64,000 nt of DNA from Dentipellis sp. KUC8613 (lineage: Eukaryota; Basidiomycota; Agaricomycetes; Russulales; Hericiaceae): contig NSJX01000004.1 in NCBI GenBank assembly GCA_002286715.1, forward strand, positions 1,004,253-1,068,252. The letters run 5' to 3'. Below, one piece after another: positions 1 through 12,217 of this stretch. The translations under genes and the position numbers were made by a program. Under the pieces are notes generated by a model that was given only the letters and a program-made list of their open reading frames with translations, was not told the DNA's origin and did no database searches. The stretch's first letter is position 1. Every line of letters starts with the position of its first letter.

Positions 1-242
1 TTGACTAGGTTTGCGAATGTGATCAAGGAATATCATAACTAAAGAGCATAAAAACATACCTCATGTTGGTAGATCAGGCTTTGGCGTTGCGTCCAGGCAG
101 CTGCAAGTGTCTAAGAGCCCAACACGAGGTGGCTGTGCCCATCGCGGCACGAAAAGTTTGGTCACGCGCGGCGCACAATCGGTAAATACACCTTTGCGCT
201 TGACCGCACCGGCCAAAACTTCGATTTCTCTATCTCGCAGCA

Positions 243-2318
243 ATGGGTCGCTTAAGACAAAAGGGAAAGGCCGGCGCCGCTAAGGCCTATGTAACTCGCT
301 CTATGGCGATTAAAAAGCTTCAGTGCTCTCTGGCGGATTTCCGGCGGTTGTGTATTCTGAAAGGTGAGTTATTACATGCTTCCTTGCAGCTCACGGTGTC
401 GAGCTGAAACATCGACCTCCCAGGAATATTCCCTCGTGAGCCCCGGAGTAGGAAACGTGCGAACAAAGGGTCTTCAGCACCAACTTCTTTCTATTACACG
501 AAGGACATCGCGTACCTTGCCCATGAACCAGTCCTCAAGAAGCTCAGGGAGCACAAAGCATTTGCGAAGCGATTATCTCGGGCACTCGGAAGAGGCGAAT
601 GGAGTAGTGCGAAGAGCTTGGAAGACAACAAGCCTGTCTATAAACTGGACCATATCATCAAGGAACGGTGCGTCTGCTCGTGCTTTCTCGTTTATCTGCT
701 TTTCATAACCACAATGCAGATACCCTACTTTCATCGATGCCGTGCGTGACATCGACGACGCATTATGCATGATCTTCCTCTTCGCCTCGCTCCCCTCCAC
801 CTCCCGTGTCTCAGCATCACTCATCGAAAACTGCTCTCGTCTTGCTGCCGAATGGCAACTCTACATTATGCATACACATTCTCTGCGACAGGCGTTCTTG
901 TCCATAAAAGGCGTGTACTACCAAGCGGAAGTCATGGACCAGACTGTGACTTGGTTGGTGCCATACCAGTTCACACAAAACGTGCGTGCACTCTCTGCCT
1001 CGTTACTGTCATAGCTCATGTCTCACGCAGATTCCGACCGACGTCGACGTTCGTGTAATGCTCACATTCCTGGAGCTTTACCAGACTTTACTTGGCTTTG
1101 TCTTCTTCAAACTCTATACCGACGCAGGATTGGTCTACCCTCCTCCACTCGACATCAAGAAAGAGGAAGCGGCCGCAGGAGTCGGTGCTTTCAGCCTCCA
1201 GGAAGCCAGCCGTAGCCAGCCAACAGCCGTTCCCAAAAAAAGCTCAGTCGAAGTCGACGGCAAAAAGGTTTCCGGAAAGGACGTTCGTCAGACGATCAAG
1301 GCCATTGGGGCATCCGATGCTGTGGAGGCCGACGCGGAGATGCCTGTCGTGGATTCGATAGAACAAGAGGCTGATGAGGAATTCGTGACGGTGCCCTCCA
1401 CTTCAAATCCCGAAGAAGGGAGTACTCTCACTACACTGCACTCCCTCGCATCCCTTCCAGAAAAACAGGCAACTAAACTTTTCGCACCATACACATTTTG
1501 GCTGTCTCGTGAGACGTCAAGACCGATATTCGAGTTTCTCGTGCGCTCCTTCGGTGGTCGGATAGGCTGGCCAATGTCCTCAGGCAGCGGTTCTCCGATC
1601 GAGGAAGACGACGAATCCATTACGCACGTCATCATCGACCGACCCGTGGTTGAGCATATGGGTGAGACAGAAGAACAGCGGGAGAGGCGGCGGCGACGGA
1701 AATATGTGCAGCCGCAGTGGGTTGTCGACTCTATCAATGCCGGGAAGATCTTGCTCGAGGAACCGTATCTGCAAGGCAAGACGCTGCCCCCTCATTTGAG
1801 TCCCTTTGGCGAGCGTGCAGGCGCGTACGATCCTACGGCCGGTCTTGCCGAGGACGTACAGATGGAGGACGGGAGCGAAGAGGAGGAAGAGGAGGCTGCA
1901 GATGATGAGCTGGACGAGGAAGAGCAGCCTGAGAAGGTCGCGATCAAGGTAGCGGCGGAGGCAGTCGAAGACCCCGCTGCGCTTCGGGCCGCCGAACTGG
2001 CGGCGGAGAAGGCTGGTGTTGACTACGGTTTGTTCGAGAAGGAGTTGGCCAAATCCCAGAAGAAGGCGAAGGCGAAGAAGTCGACGCCAGCTGAGAGCGC
2101 CGACCCTGAGGCGGACATGAACAAAATGTTGTTGAGCAATAAACAGCGCAAGCTCTATGAGAGGATGAAGTACGGGCAGAAGAAACGGGAGGCGGAGGTG
2201 AGATCATCATTGTTGGTGCCGCACACGTTTGCTTACTGTCTTGCATCAGAATGCCAAACTGGAGGAGCGACGCAAATCGCTTCACAAAGCCAAGAAACGG
2301 CAAGAAAAAGCGGGATAG
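243..2318 (+). CDS. NOP7: Pescadillo homolog, ribosome biogenesis factor
   Basis: Nucleolar protein of the PeBoW/Nop7 complex, needed for 27S pre-rRNA processing and 60S subunit assembly. Five exons (243-363, 424-667, 720-981, 1031-2197, 2250-2318) join to 620 residues. The N-terminus has the family signature of a basic start followed by [17 protein letters not shown]. Just after the first intron lie [15 protein letters not shown] and [28 protein letters not shown] domain covers roughly residues 355-450. An acidic Glu/Asp tract and a Lys-rich coiled-coil tail end the protein, as in yeast Nop7. The ATG at 243 is chosen because the next residues match the family start. All four introns are 49-60 nt. 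Identity is seen directly from conserved blocks; the complex is family knowledge. Confidence 0.95.
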
Positions 2319-2612
2319 ATTATCTCGTACTCGTGAGGCTCCGCTACCACATCATGTTTTATTGTCATCTACGGCGAGTGCTCAAATGCTTCTCCATACT
2401 ACGTTCAAGATATTTGAAGTGTCCGTCCATGTCAGTTGTATCGTTAGTTGCCAGGGTAAATATGCTATCCTCCAAAAAGCCCATAAGTTGAAACCAGTGA
2501 TCTAATACAAGAAAATGAGAAGGAAAAGAAACTGCAACCAGGGGGCATCAGCATGCGGTTAGGCTCAGGCGAGGGATGTGACTGTACGCCGAAAGTGCAG
2601 ACCGTGTTTCAC

Positions 2613-3080
2613 TCATATGTCGCCTGTCTCCCAGGCCTCGAGAAGATCTGCCATCTCGTTCTGGAGGCCAGTCCATGTCAAATCGGCATGAATTTCGAAA
2701 CCGAGGATTTTAAGCTTCCGTAGCGCCTCCCACACCCAATTTTGGCAATTCCAAGCGGGGTCGTGTCGAGTAATGGGGACATTGGAAAGGATATATTCCA
2801 CACCGCGTAGCTTGTGCTTTGGGATATAGCCTACAGCAAAAGTCCCTCTCCAGTTCTGAGATGCACGAATGCTCTTGTTTGCTTGTCGGTCGAATGTGAA
2901 GGAATCGGTACCGCCGATGAGCTGATAGACATTGCCCTTCGGGTCGCGGTAGGTACCGGAGGTGCGAAGGGTGATTTCCCAGTGCAGTGGGAGGACGTGC
3001 CCCCGTGAATCCCTGCCGCGCCACAGCTGGGTGACCTGTACTTCGTAGTAGTCCGGATCTATTTTGTCATCGTTGGACAT
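2613..3080 (-). CDS. Uncharacterised 155-residue protein
   Basis: Single-exon frame of 155 residues, converging with NOP7 and diverging from the APH-like kinase. Mixed alpha/beta composition, with no signal peptide or membrane segment. Distinctive segments are YEVQVTQLWRGRDSRGHVLPLHWEI near the start and RHDPAWNCQNWVWEALRKLK near residue 105, with clustered Trp residues and one Cys. It resembles small basidiomycete-restricted proteins (the DUF6914-type group is my best guess, from memory). No catalytic motif is visible, so no function is assigned. It is probably real because the frame is long, starts cleanly and has no competing frame. Confidence 0.65.
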   Translation of the reverse strand: MSNDDKIDPDYYEVQVTQLWRGRDSRGHVLPLHWEITLRTSGTYRDPKGNVYQLIGGTDSFTFDRQANKSIRASQNWRGTFAVGYIPKHKLRGVEYILSNVPITRHDPAWNCQNWVWEALRKLKILGFEIHADLTWTGLQNEMADLLEAWETGDI

Positions 3081-3455
3081 TCCGACGTCGGCACTGTGCA
3101 GGTAAGGTGAGTATTGGAAAGAACTACGGGTGATGTGCGACTGACAGGAACACCGGAGAACGACGCAAGTCGCAACGCCAGAGGGCGGCGAGAGAGAGGG
3201 CTTTGGGCACTTTCAGACGGGGAGCAGGATGGAGTGTGGAGAGAGGCGTAGGGCGGGGTAGACGCCCAAAGGCCCATTGTCTAGACCAAAGGTCACGTTC
3301 CCCCGATTCCCGTGACCGAGACGCCGGCGCTTGTTTTCGTTTAACTTTTGTAGCGGATGGTTCAAGGTCAATACTGAATCTATTGAACCCGGCACAGAGG
3401 ATCTGCACTCTTTATCTTCGCTCATGCCGCTCCCTGCATCGTCGACACGTTCCTC
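3081..3455. promoter_or_regulatory. Divergent intergenic region
   Basis: Separates the 2613-3080 gene (minus) from the APH-like gene (plus) and must hold both promoters. I see no clear TATA box or recognisable operator. Short open frames cross it on both strands but have no family resemblance. Confidence 0.4.
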
Positions 3456-4340
3456 ATGATAACTGCCCGTCGTCTGCTGGACACACTCTGCCTCTGTTGC
3501 CGCTCCCTAGTGATACGCATACGTAGATACTTCCTCAACCTGGCCATAGCCCGCTCCCGCAGGATCTATCCCACCCTCTCGACCAGACACGAGCATGTCG
3601 TTCGCATTCTCGACAACGTTATCTACAAGCCCGGAGACGCAGCGACCCTGCGTTCTGAGGCCGAAGCTATGCGCTACATCTCAAAACACACCTCGGTACC
3701 GGTTCCGAGGGTCATTGCGGTCTGGGCGGATAACGAGAGCGAGGGAGGACTGCTCATGAGTCGGTGTCCTGGCGAGGAGCTTAGGGTGGTCTGGAGGAGG
3801 CTCACAGAGGAACAGAAACACCGCATACGGACACAGCTACGTGGTTACCTGACGCAGCTTCGATCGCTTCCTCAGCCGCACGCTGGATGGATTGGGTCGG
3901 TGTCTGGTGGACCTTGCCACGACGAACGGCTTTCATACGACCCCTTCGGACCATTCATGGACGAGTCCGACTTTCACGACTGGAGAGTTTCACTGCTGGA
4001 CCGGATGGTGGAGGCAAGCGATAAGATTGCGAGCCGGGTGGGGGATCTGCGGGGAAGCTTGCGGGATGATCATGCGATCGTATTTACGCACGGCGACCTG
4101 GCGAGCAACAACATCATTGTCGAGGTCAACGGGAGCAGGGTGGAGGACGCGCGGGTGTCGGGGCTAATAGACTGGGGACAGTCAGGATGGCGGCCGGAGT
4201 ATTGGGAGTACGTGAAGAGCCTGCATGGGCGGGAGACGGAAGGAAGCTGGGCAGAGCTGGTGCGGCAGATTATTCCTGCATACGAGACGGAGTGGCAGCT
4301 TGACCAGGAGATGTGTCTCATCCACGGCGGGGGCCGATAG
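3456..4340 (+). CDS. Aminoglycoside phosphotransferase-fold (APH) kinase-like protein
   Basis: Single-exon protein of 294 residues with the APH/choline-kinase fold. The ATP-binding half has a Lys-bearing strand (NVIYKPGD) and a SEAEAMRYISKHTSVPVPRV helix. The catalytic loop is HGDLASNNIIV near residue 210, with the Brenner-type His, Asp and Asn, and IDWGQSGWRPEYWEYVK supplies the metal-binding Asp. Such genes are very numerous in agaricomycetes and their substrates are mostly unknown; nothing here points to antibiotic resistance. The first 25 residues are hydrophobic and Arg-rich and could be a membrane or targeting segment. A start slightly upstream is possible. Confidence 0.85.
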   Translation: MITARRLLDTLCLCCRSLVIRIRRYFLNLAIARSRRIYPTLSTRHEHVVRILDNVIYKPGDAATLRSEAEAMRYISKHTSVPVPRVIAVWADNESEGGLLMSRCPGEELRVVWRRLTEEQKHRIRTQLRGYLTQLRSLPQPHAGWIGSVSGGPCHDERLSYDPFGPFMDESDFHDWRVSLLDRMVEASDKIASRVGDLRGSLRDDHAIVFTHGDLASNNIIVEVNGSRVEDARVSGLIDWGQSGWRPEYWEYVKSLHGRETEGSWAELVRQIIPAYETEWQLDQEMCLIHGGGR

Positions 4341-4495
4341 GAATATCTGTAGCGTACCTCTATAGCTAGTTGTAGTAGCCGTACTACGAACGAGCTTATA
4401 ATAAGACTAGTCGCGACGGGCGCTTAAGCTTGAGCTATGTGTGGAAGCTTCGGCTGTTGTACGCTAAGCGCCTGTGACCGTCCCCTCACCCGCGC

Positions 4496-7400
4496 ATGGT
4501 CCACCTCCTCCACCGCTCTACGAATGGCCACACCATGCCCCGCCCTCCCCCTCCCCCATCTCCTCCCCCGCCTTCGTCTCCGTCCCCTTCCCATTTCTTC
4601 TCCCTTCCCCTCTGGCGCAAACGCGCTCGACCTGCTCCCCATGCCCTCACGCGTCGTAGCCTCTCCGGTGCAGATACCAGCGAGGATGGTCGCATCCCCC
4701 GCATGTCCAACATCTCCATACGTGTCGACAAGGAGCTGCCGCCCACTCCCTCTTCTTCCGAGGATGACCTCCCCTCTATTGCGGGACCCACCAACCCAGA
4801 GTCGCAACCCGCCAGAGATCCTTCACGACCACCCTCTGCACAGGTCAACTTTCCACTCTCTGCCGCGCAGTCCCCTTCCAGATCATCCTCACACTCCGAC
4901 ATGTCCCGTGGAACATCACAACCCACAATAGCTTTAGCGCAGGCCGCTGTGACCCACGCTGCCCTCGGCCTGGGACTGCCACATTCCATTTCACGAGCCT
5001 CTGCCTCCTCATCCACCTCCGAAGTCAATATCATACCGGAGACATCAAGCCGACAACTTAGAGAGCCTGGAATGCGCCGCGCGAAGAGTTTCCAGAAGCT
5101 CAACGCGTATCACACTTCAGATATGTCTCCTGTACCGGATTCCAGAGGTAGGGCACGCGTCCGAGGGAATTCGTTTGGCTCCACAGCAGAAGCTCTGAGA
5201 AGCAAAGGCAAGGGAAAGGGGAAGGCAGACGAGCCGTCTCCCGAGGTGAATTCACCACGGAAGAGTCTTGCCCGACGCGCTTCTTTCTGGAATCGCAAGC
5301 GAAACGAATCGTTGAAACAGAAACCCCCAATACCAGCCCGCGAGCCTGAACACATTCCACACCCCGGCCTACCTGTCTTGCCCCCTATATCACCCTTCTA
5401 TGTTGATACAAACCTGTCATCGTCATCAACCTCGTCGCAGCAGGAACCACCTACTGAACACCCGCCAGGTCTCGTTCGTCGGCACTCTGAACGTTCTGCT
5501 ATTCTTCCCTCGCCTCCTGCTTCGCAAACAACTATCGAAAGCCTTACGCCTAACAGGATACCCAATTCGTTGTCACGGAAATCCAATGGACGCCCAGTGA
5601 CCGCTGATCCGTCATTAGAACGCTCCCGAGCGCAATCGATGTTTGTTGGGCCCGCTCTGAACGCACTACCCCCAGTGCCCTCTCCAGTCCAAGACTCACA
5701 CCCACGACCACCATCTCCCCCGACTGTGACGATCTCCAGCGCCCGACCTTCTCCGCGACCTCGTTCTCATACCAACCCCCCTCTCCTTCACCGACTTTCC
5801 GTGAATTTGCTTGGCTTTGGATCCTCCTCCACTGCTCCCTCGCCAAATGCGAGTGTGATAGGCACGCCTACTATGACTTCATCCCCTACTGCTTCGCCCC
5901 GACCATCGCTATCGAAGACGCCTGCCGAGATCCCGAAGCCAAACATGGACGAAGAACTTCCCGAAGAGTACTTAGGCCGGTTGCTGGAAGCTATCAACAA
6001 GGCCGATGTAGCTTCAGTCTTGGCTTCAAGGTATGTACGCTTATCGGAATGGCATCCAGCCGGTGTTAACGTCCTTGCAGTGGGGACAGCTTTTATGCAA
6101 AAGCACTCCAGGCTTATATCGACCGGTTCGAGTTTACCCGCTATTCGATCGACGTCGCATTGCGGAGGCTTCTCATGGATGTTGGACTCCCACGTGAAAC
6201 TCAGCAAATTGACCGTGTCATGGAGGCATTCGCGACTAGATACCGACAATGCAACCCCGATCTCTTCATTTCCGATGGTAATTACTTTTCTTCTAGATAA
6301 TTGTTTCTTATTAACTTGTGTGATAGATCATCCATACATTCTTGCTTTCAGCTTGATCATGCTTCACACTGATGCATTCAACAAGTCGAACAAGCGTAAA
6401 ATGACGAAGGCGGACTACATCAAAAATACCGGACTTCCTGGCATCGCGCCAGAAGTATTGGACGTGAGTTGCTGAGCTATCTAGACGCCGCGCGATGTCT
6501 GACACAGCCTAATTTAGTATTTTTATGACAATATTGTATTTGCTCCGTTCATTTTCATCGAGGATCCGCTGGACAGTGTGCATGGGTCCACACTGGAAAT
6601 TGCATGGTCCATCCCCGGTCTTTCGCCCCAGCCATCGCTCCCCAACAACGCCAGCTCAGTCACGCTTCTGGGCAGGAGTACCAAGATCGATCCTTACTAC
6701 CTGATCACCAATGTACGTGTATTTTTGTGGGTTGATGTTCTCAGACTAAAACTCATCGCACAGGATTTACTGGATCCCCTACGCGTGGATGTTGAGGCAT
6801 ACGTCCCACTGAACGATCCTTTTGACTTCCAAGGTACTGAGGGCTCCTGGAGCGAAGAGGAACTACGCCGTGCATTTGCACTTGCGCGTATAATTGAGGT
6901 CGGTCACAGCGCAAATCGGCGCATGTCGACTTCTCTGTTCACCATGAGCGTTGCGGGGTTTCCTGGCTCTGTTCCAAACGTGGCCGCCTTTCCGGACGGT
7001 TTGCTGAGCCCCACACCTGACGGTGTTTCCGCCCTGAGGGTAGTCAAGGTCGGTCTACTCAAGCGGAGGGATATCACGTTTGAGGGGGAGAAGCGGGCGT
7101 CCAGGTCAAAATGGAGGGAATGGAGTGTCATTTTGACGGGTTCCCAACTCCTCTTCTTCCGTGACCCTATCTGGGCGAACAATCTCATGGATCAAGCGAA
7201 AAGAAACTCGGGGCACCTATTCTTCCCGCCTGTCTCTCTCCTCAAACCTGATGAAGTCATTCCCTTGAAAAATGCAGTCGCTGTCTATGACACGACGTAT
7301 ATCAAGGTATGCACTAATTCTTCCTCGTGGTAGCCCCCTCTTGCTCAATTTCAACGCAGTACCGATCTGCATTTCGCTTTGTTTCAGGGAGTGGCCAGCA

Positions 7401-8799
7401 CTTCCTCATCCAAACGGATAACATTCACGAAATGAACGAATGGATATCGCGTATCAATTATGCGTCTGCGTTCAAAACACTCGGGATCAACATACGCCCC
7501 TTGGGCTTGTCTGGCAAGGACGTGGAACTGATGGGTGTTGCAGCTGCGGCGTCTCATCTACGCGAGCTGCAGACACAGGAGGGCCAAAGACCGGCGTCGC
7601 GGGTCCGTACATGGGACAACCGGAGCTCGGAGGAGTTTGTCGATCGCATGTCTCAGTCACCTCCATCGTCGATAGGCACTGCGCGGAGAAAGGCGAAAAC
7701 TATCACCGGTCGCGACGACATCCAGTTGGAGGCACCAACAGCACCGGACGTCAATGGTGCTCAACAGTTCAAGGCTGCGTTCGACCAGGTCAAGGCTGAT
7801 TTGGCTGCCGGACGGACCGTCGCTGTTGATGACCTTGCTGCAAGACTTGATGGTCGCCCACGTGCTTATAGTCTTGAATCCTCGATACGCCCATCCTTCC
7901 TCTCAGACGACAGTAGCGAAAGCCTCAAGTCATCTTCGCGTGCACAGATCATCTTGGGCAAGCTCAATGAACTCGAGTCTCAGATCACCGCTGGACAGAC
8001 GCAGCTTGATTCGGACCTGCGAGTCGTGCGCAACATTGCCGTTTTGACACCATTCCAACGTGCCACTCGCGAGCGGCTTGAAGCATCCGTGCAGAGCCTG
8101 GGGAAGAAGATCAAGCACAGTCGTCTGGACCTGGCCAAACTTATCTGCCACCATCATGTACTCCAGAACGACCTTGCGGCGGAAGAATGGGATTGGAATC
8201 GCACCAAGACCATAGCGTTGAAGGCTGCCACCAAGACTTTGCATAGTCGCCGTGATCCTAGTATTCCAAGGATGACGCTGTCCCTCCATCTTGACGAGCC
8301 AGATCATCTAGTGTCATCCCCGAGAGACATGGAGCTTTCCCCTGGCAACACGACACATGTCCCAGATTGTTCTGCCCACGAATCATTCCACTCCGCACTG
8401 GACTTCGATTGGATCTCGAGCCCATTAATGGACGAATCTAGTCGTAATTATACCGACTCGCCAATGCTCGATTCACCTCTGGCCACACCCATGACGGAGG
8501 AGGGCAGGAATAGCTCAGCAAGTTCGTTCCCTTTCAACGCTGCCGAAACCAGCCGGCCAACTAGCTCTCATGAAGCGTCCGCACGTCTCTCTGGCCACGA
8601 GAAATTTGTGACAGCTTCGGAGATTCCGACGGAGGAGGCAGAAGAATGGAACAAAACACGTGCTGCGAAACGTGTCTCACTAGTGAAGCTCCCGTCGGAC
8701 CTGAGGATGTCCCTCGCTCTCGGTCGCGCTGACCCTGACGCACCGCCTGGATCGTCGCGACTTAGTTTGCGATCCCCTTTGCCGATCCCCGAAGCGTAA
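4496..8799 (+). CDS. ARF guanine nucleotide exchange factor, Sec7-PH
   Basis: Six exons (4496-6030, 6081-6277, 6327-6463, 6518-6712, 6764-7306, 7360-8799) give 1348 residues. Residues 1-480 are Pro/Ser-rich and probably disordered. A Sec7 domain spans about 485-690. Its glutamate-finger segment is GLPRETQQIDRVME (Glu about 551), and the hydrophobic groove follows in ILAFSLIMLHTDAFNKSNKR. A PH domain spans about 782-930 (KVGLLKRRDITFEG to MNEWISRINYAS), followed by a coiled-coil-prone region and a Ser-rich tail. This layout matches fungal Sec7-PH factors that activate ARF GTPases on Golgi, endosome or plasma membranes. The exact N-terminus is uncertain because the Pro-rich start is poorly conserved. 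Confidence 0.9.
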
Positions 8800-9598
8800 C
8801 GCCCCTGGACTTTTATTCTGTTTTATACAGAGACAATCCGCTACAGTCCTTACTCCTTAACCTATTGGATAATTACTACCTCACTCGTTGAACTTTTTGG
8901 GCATTCTCTCTTTCTTTCATGTTGATTACTCACTATCTGTACTTTTTTCGCATTATTTAGTGATAGACAGCAAGCTCGTGTAGTCTTAGCATCAGATACA
9001 TAGCTCATACATCGCATAATCGAATGGGCAGCCTCTGCGGCGACCTGCACTAGTTCTTCGTCTGGGATGTCGTCCGGATATAGCAGGTGTAGTATTCAGA
9101 GATTTGCCGCGCCACCTGCTGCGTTGCCGTCGCAACGAGTGCGGTTCAGCCTATCAACGAACGGTTCTCCTCGTACTCCCCGCTCTTCCGAGCCCGCGTA
9201 AGTACGCTAATCGCCGTGATGGCTAAACTTTTCGCACGCAAGAACCGTAAATCCGCTGCGGGTTTCACCGTCGGCCCTGACGACAAATCGCCATTAGCTC
9301 CTCCGCAGAGCGTGTTGCCTTGAGCTGCCCTGCGCACTCTCCCCTGGACTTGTTCGTTCCTCCAGACAGTCTCGCGTGCGGGACGGCGTCGCGCTTTCGG
9401 TCAGTTGCAACGCGTCTGCTGCACCCTCTTCATGACACACCCGCCTCAGCCCCGCGGACGATTCAGTTGTGATCGGCTAACCTGTCGCGTACCTGCAGTC
9501 AGCGCACGGCCATTTCGTTCCAATACCTCCGCAGGATCCCCTTTTTCTCGTGCCTTCACCTGTTCCTCTTCCGTCGACCTTTCATTCTAGCGCCTCCT
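8800..9598. other. Intergenic region with a possible spliced leader
   Basis: Holds the 3' end of the Sec7-PH gene and the promoter/leader of the 9599 gene. A good donor (gtaagt at 9199) and small frames at about 9065 and 9219-9323 (34 residues, starting MAKLFARKNRK) suggest a transcribed leader, perhaps with upstream ORFs. None has a recognisable family. The relation to the 9599 gene cannot be settled from sequence alone. Confidence 0.3.
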
Positions 9599-11507
9599 AT
9601 GTCTTCCACCACAACCAAGAATCGCAACCGTTTCTCTCTGATTCTTCAGCTCGCGTCGGCGCACAAATTCACCGACAATTCGACGCGTAGCGTCTCCTCG
9701 CCGACCGCGTCTACCAGCAGGTCCTCGCTTCGTTTTGGTCGCTCAAGCGCAACCACACCCTCCACGACTCCTCCCCGTGCAAGTGTCCGCGCGTCGTCTG
9801 ACCCCCGCAGTCCTCCGCCACCGTCGTCCGGCGCGTCCCCGGTGGACAGTCCCGACGCGGACGCAGACCCTCTGCCCCTCCCGAGTACCACGAACGCGCT
9901 GGACGCCATGGAGAAAATGAAGCTGCTGAAGAAGGCGCGCAAGATCAGTCAGGTGTTTGGAGAGGTGCCAGTGGGCATCCCAGCTGAGGAGGGCGAGATC
10001 GATGAGGCGCCAGATAGCGGCAACGTGGGCAAGGCAAGCGTGAGCAAGGCCTCAACGCGGCGGATGAAGACGATGTCCTGGGGAACAAGTCACCCGCAGT
10101 CGCCCAAAGTACCGCCGCCCAATGTCGATCTGTTGAAGGCCATCGTTGCTCCCCGACCGTTCGTTCCCATGCCGTCACCAAAGCCTTCCCCGAGCCCCAC
10201 GCCTTCGCCTTCTATCAAGGGCAACGGCAGTCCCGCGAGTAGACGGAGCAGGGCTTCTGTCGAATCTTCGCGCAGCCCGTGTCGGCGGAGCTCTGAGTCA
10301 ACACGTCCTACGCCCACCAAGCGCTCTGACAGGTCGCGGAGCGCGAGCATCAAGTCCAGTCGGCGACTTGGACAGACCGCTTCTGAATCAGCGCTTGTAT
10401 CTCATGTTGATGATGGCACGCAGTCGGACAGCACGCATACGTCAAGCGCGCCGCTTCTGCAGACGAATTCGGCATCCGCTCGGCGGGTGCTCACCAAGGA
10501 CAAGTGGAGGAGGAAGAGTCTGGATCTGTCATTCAAGGAGCTTACAATGTCCCCAGGCAAGACCCCCATTACCCCGACAGACGAGAAGTCAACGACGCAG
10601 CCCGCGCCAGGACTCCGAAGGAGCAAATCAGCGTGGGGCCAGAAGCCTTCTCAGTCTGTAAAGGAGCCAGGAGAGCGAGCATTAGAGCGGGCGGCTATTA
10701 TAAAAGACTTGAAAGAAGGAGGTCCTTTTGGAAGCCAGGGACCTCTGACGGATAAACAAAGAGCGATCAACGTGCGAAGAGCAAGAAAGCTAGTCCAGGT
10801 ATAGCCTGCCTTTTCTTGCTTGCCGACCCCAACCAATAATTGTTTTCGACCTCTAGCTTTTTGGCTCCGAGCCGCCCCCGGCTCTTTATCAAGTTTCAAC
10901 CACACATGTCGAGACGCCGACCGAGAGTCAGAATCGCGATTCCATCGTCACAATCCTTTCTGTGACACATAGCAAGGACTTGCTCTCCACGCAGACTGCG
11001 CGCGAGGCAAAGCATCGCTCTTATTCAAGCATATCTTCCATCTCGTCCGACCCTTCTTCGTATAGTTCACACGTACCGCCCGTGCAGGCCAATAAAGGTC
11101 GAAAGTCGGAAAGTGATCAGCCGCGTCCCTCGTCTCCGCGTCCCTTCATGCCCCCTCAGGAGTCGTCTGCCCCCGATTCACCTCGCACGTCCCTTGCTGC
11201 TGATGTGGAAGATCTTGCCGCGTTCCGACAGCGCCGACTCCGAGCAGCTAAGTTGTCGCGCTTTTTTGGAGTGAACTACAATGCCCTTTCCCAGTCTGGT
11301 CTCGATTCTCAGCCGCTTGCACCAATGCCTCCACGACCCAGCGCGATAGCAGACACCCCAAATCGGCCCACTTCTCCCAACGCAGATGTCGACGTCAGGA
11401 TTGACGAGCCCGGCAGGTTCTGGACTTTGATGGATGGGCGCGACAACAAGTCCGCTGACATGAACGATGTCATCGGCAGGCTGCGTCAGATGCGAGCAGC
11501 GACATGA
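9599..11507 (+). CDS. Uncharacterised Ser/Pro-rich protein
   Basis: Two exons (9599-10798, 10857-11507) join in phase 0 to 616 residues. Most of it is low-complexity Ser/Pro/Arg sequence. Two short ordered motifs share a pattern: RRARKLVQLFGSEPPPALYQ across the splice, and RQRRLRAAKLSRFFGVNYNAL near residue 500. A third related helix is MEKMKLLKKARKISQVFGEVP near residue 105. The repeated helix pattern 'basic - aliphatic - Phe-Gly' suggests a linear binding motif present three times. Function unknown; it could be a scaffold. The ATG at 9599 is preceded by an untranslated leader. Confidence 0.75.
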
Positions 11508-12217
11508 TTGATACGTCTAGGTCTCATTGGTCTTTTTTGGTGCCACAACCCCTCCGGCTCTCTTCGGAGCTTCTAACGAAGTGCTTTACACCCTGCGGTC
11601 ACAGCACAACTCATGCCTTTCCTTCCTTTACACTCGCGACTGTGTACATGCCAGTCGAATTACTAACTTAACTCCTTCATACAATCTCGCTCTTTCGCCG
11701 CATACTATCTGGATAATGGTTTCTTGCACATATCACACTTGGTCTGCGCGTCTATCTTATCCTACCTACTACCTTCCATGCTTTTCATCTTCCAGGGAGA
11801 AGGCGACATACAAATACAACACACATATACCCACCTGCTATCGCCAGGTTTCTTGCCTAGTATCGTCGCTATAATGCAATCAATGTGTTCACCGACGAAT
11901 GAAGGGCGTTTGTGAGTGGGCTCGGAGTGATGCTTTCGCACTCACAAAATGAATTCCACATGGCGTTGGGCACTTATGCCGCCGTCGGGTCCTCGGCCAC
12001 GGACGTCCGGGGCCTTCGATCTCGCGCAGCTGGTCTTGCCTCCCCCCTGATTTGTTCGATGGGTCCCTTGACGTGGGGCACCCGCGACAGGGGGGGATGA
12101 CGAGGGCTTCCGAGCCTATATAACTGCCCCCTTTCGCGATGGTAGGACCTCCACCTCCGTCTGACCATTTGAATCCACCCCACCCAAAAGCACTCACAGC
12201 CTCAGAATCATTGCGCT
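11508..12217. promoter_or_regulatory. Intergenic region with CON-6 promoter (TATA, STRE-like motifs)
   Basis: The first half is AT-richer 3' flank with no gene seen. Ahead of the CON-6 start is a TATATAA box at 12117-12123, about 95 nt upstream of the ATG. Nearby are C-rich and G-rich blocks containing CCCCT and AGGGG cores (about 12040-12050 and 12088-12097), which match the fungal stress-response element. The motifs are seen; their use is inferred. Confidence 0.5.

Noticed and set aside
3456..4340. APH-like gene as an acquired antibiotic-resistance gene
   Set aside because: APH-fold kinases are abundant native genes in basidiomycetes; no sign of transfer such as foreign base composition or mobile flanks.
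9219..9323. 34-residue ORF MAKLFARKNRK...
   Set aside because: Possible leader ORF only; no homology, and a nearby donor suggests it may be intronic or untranslated.
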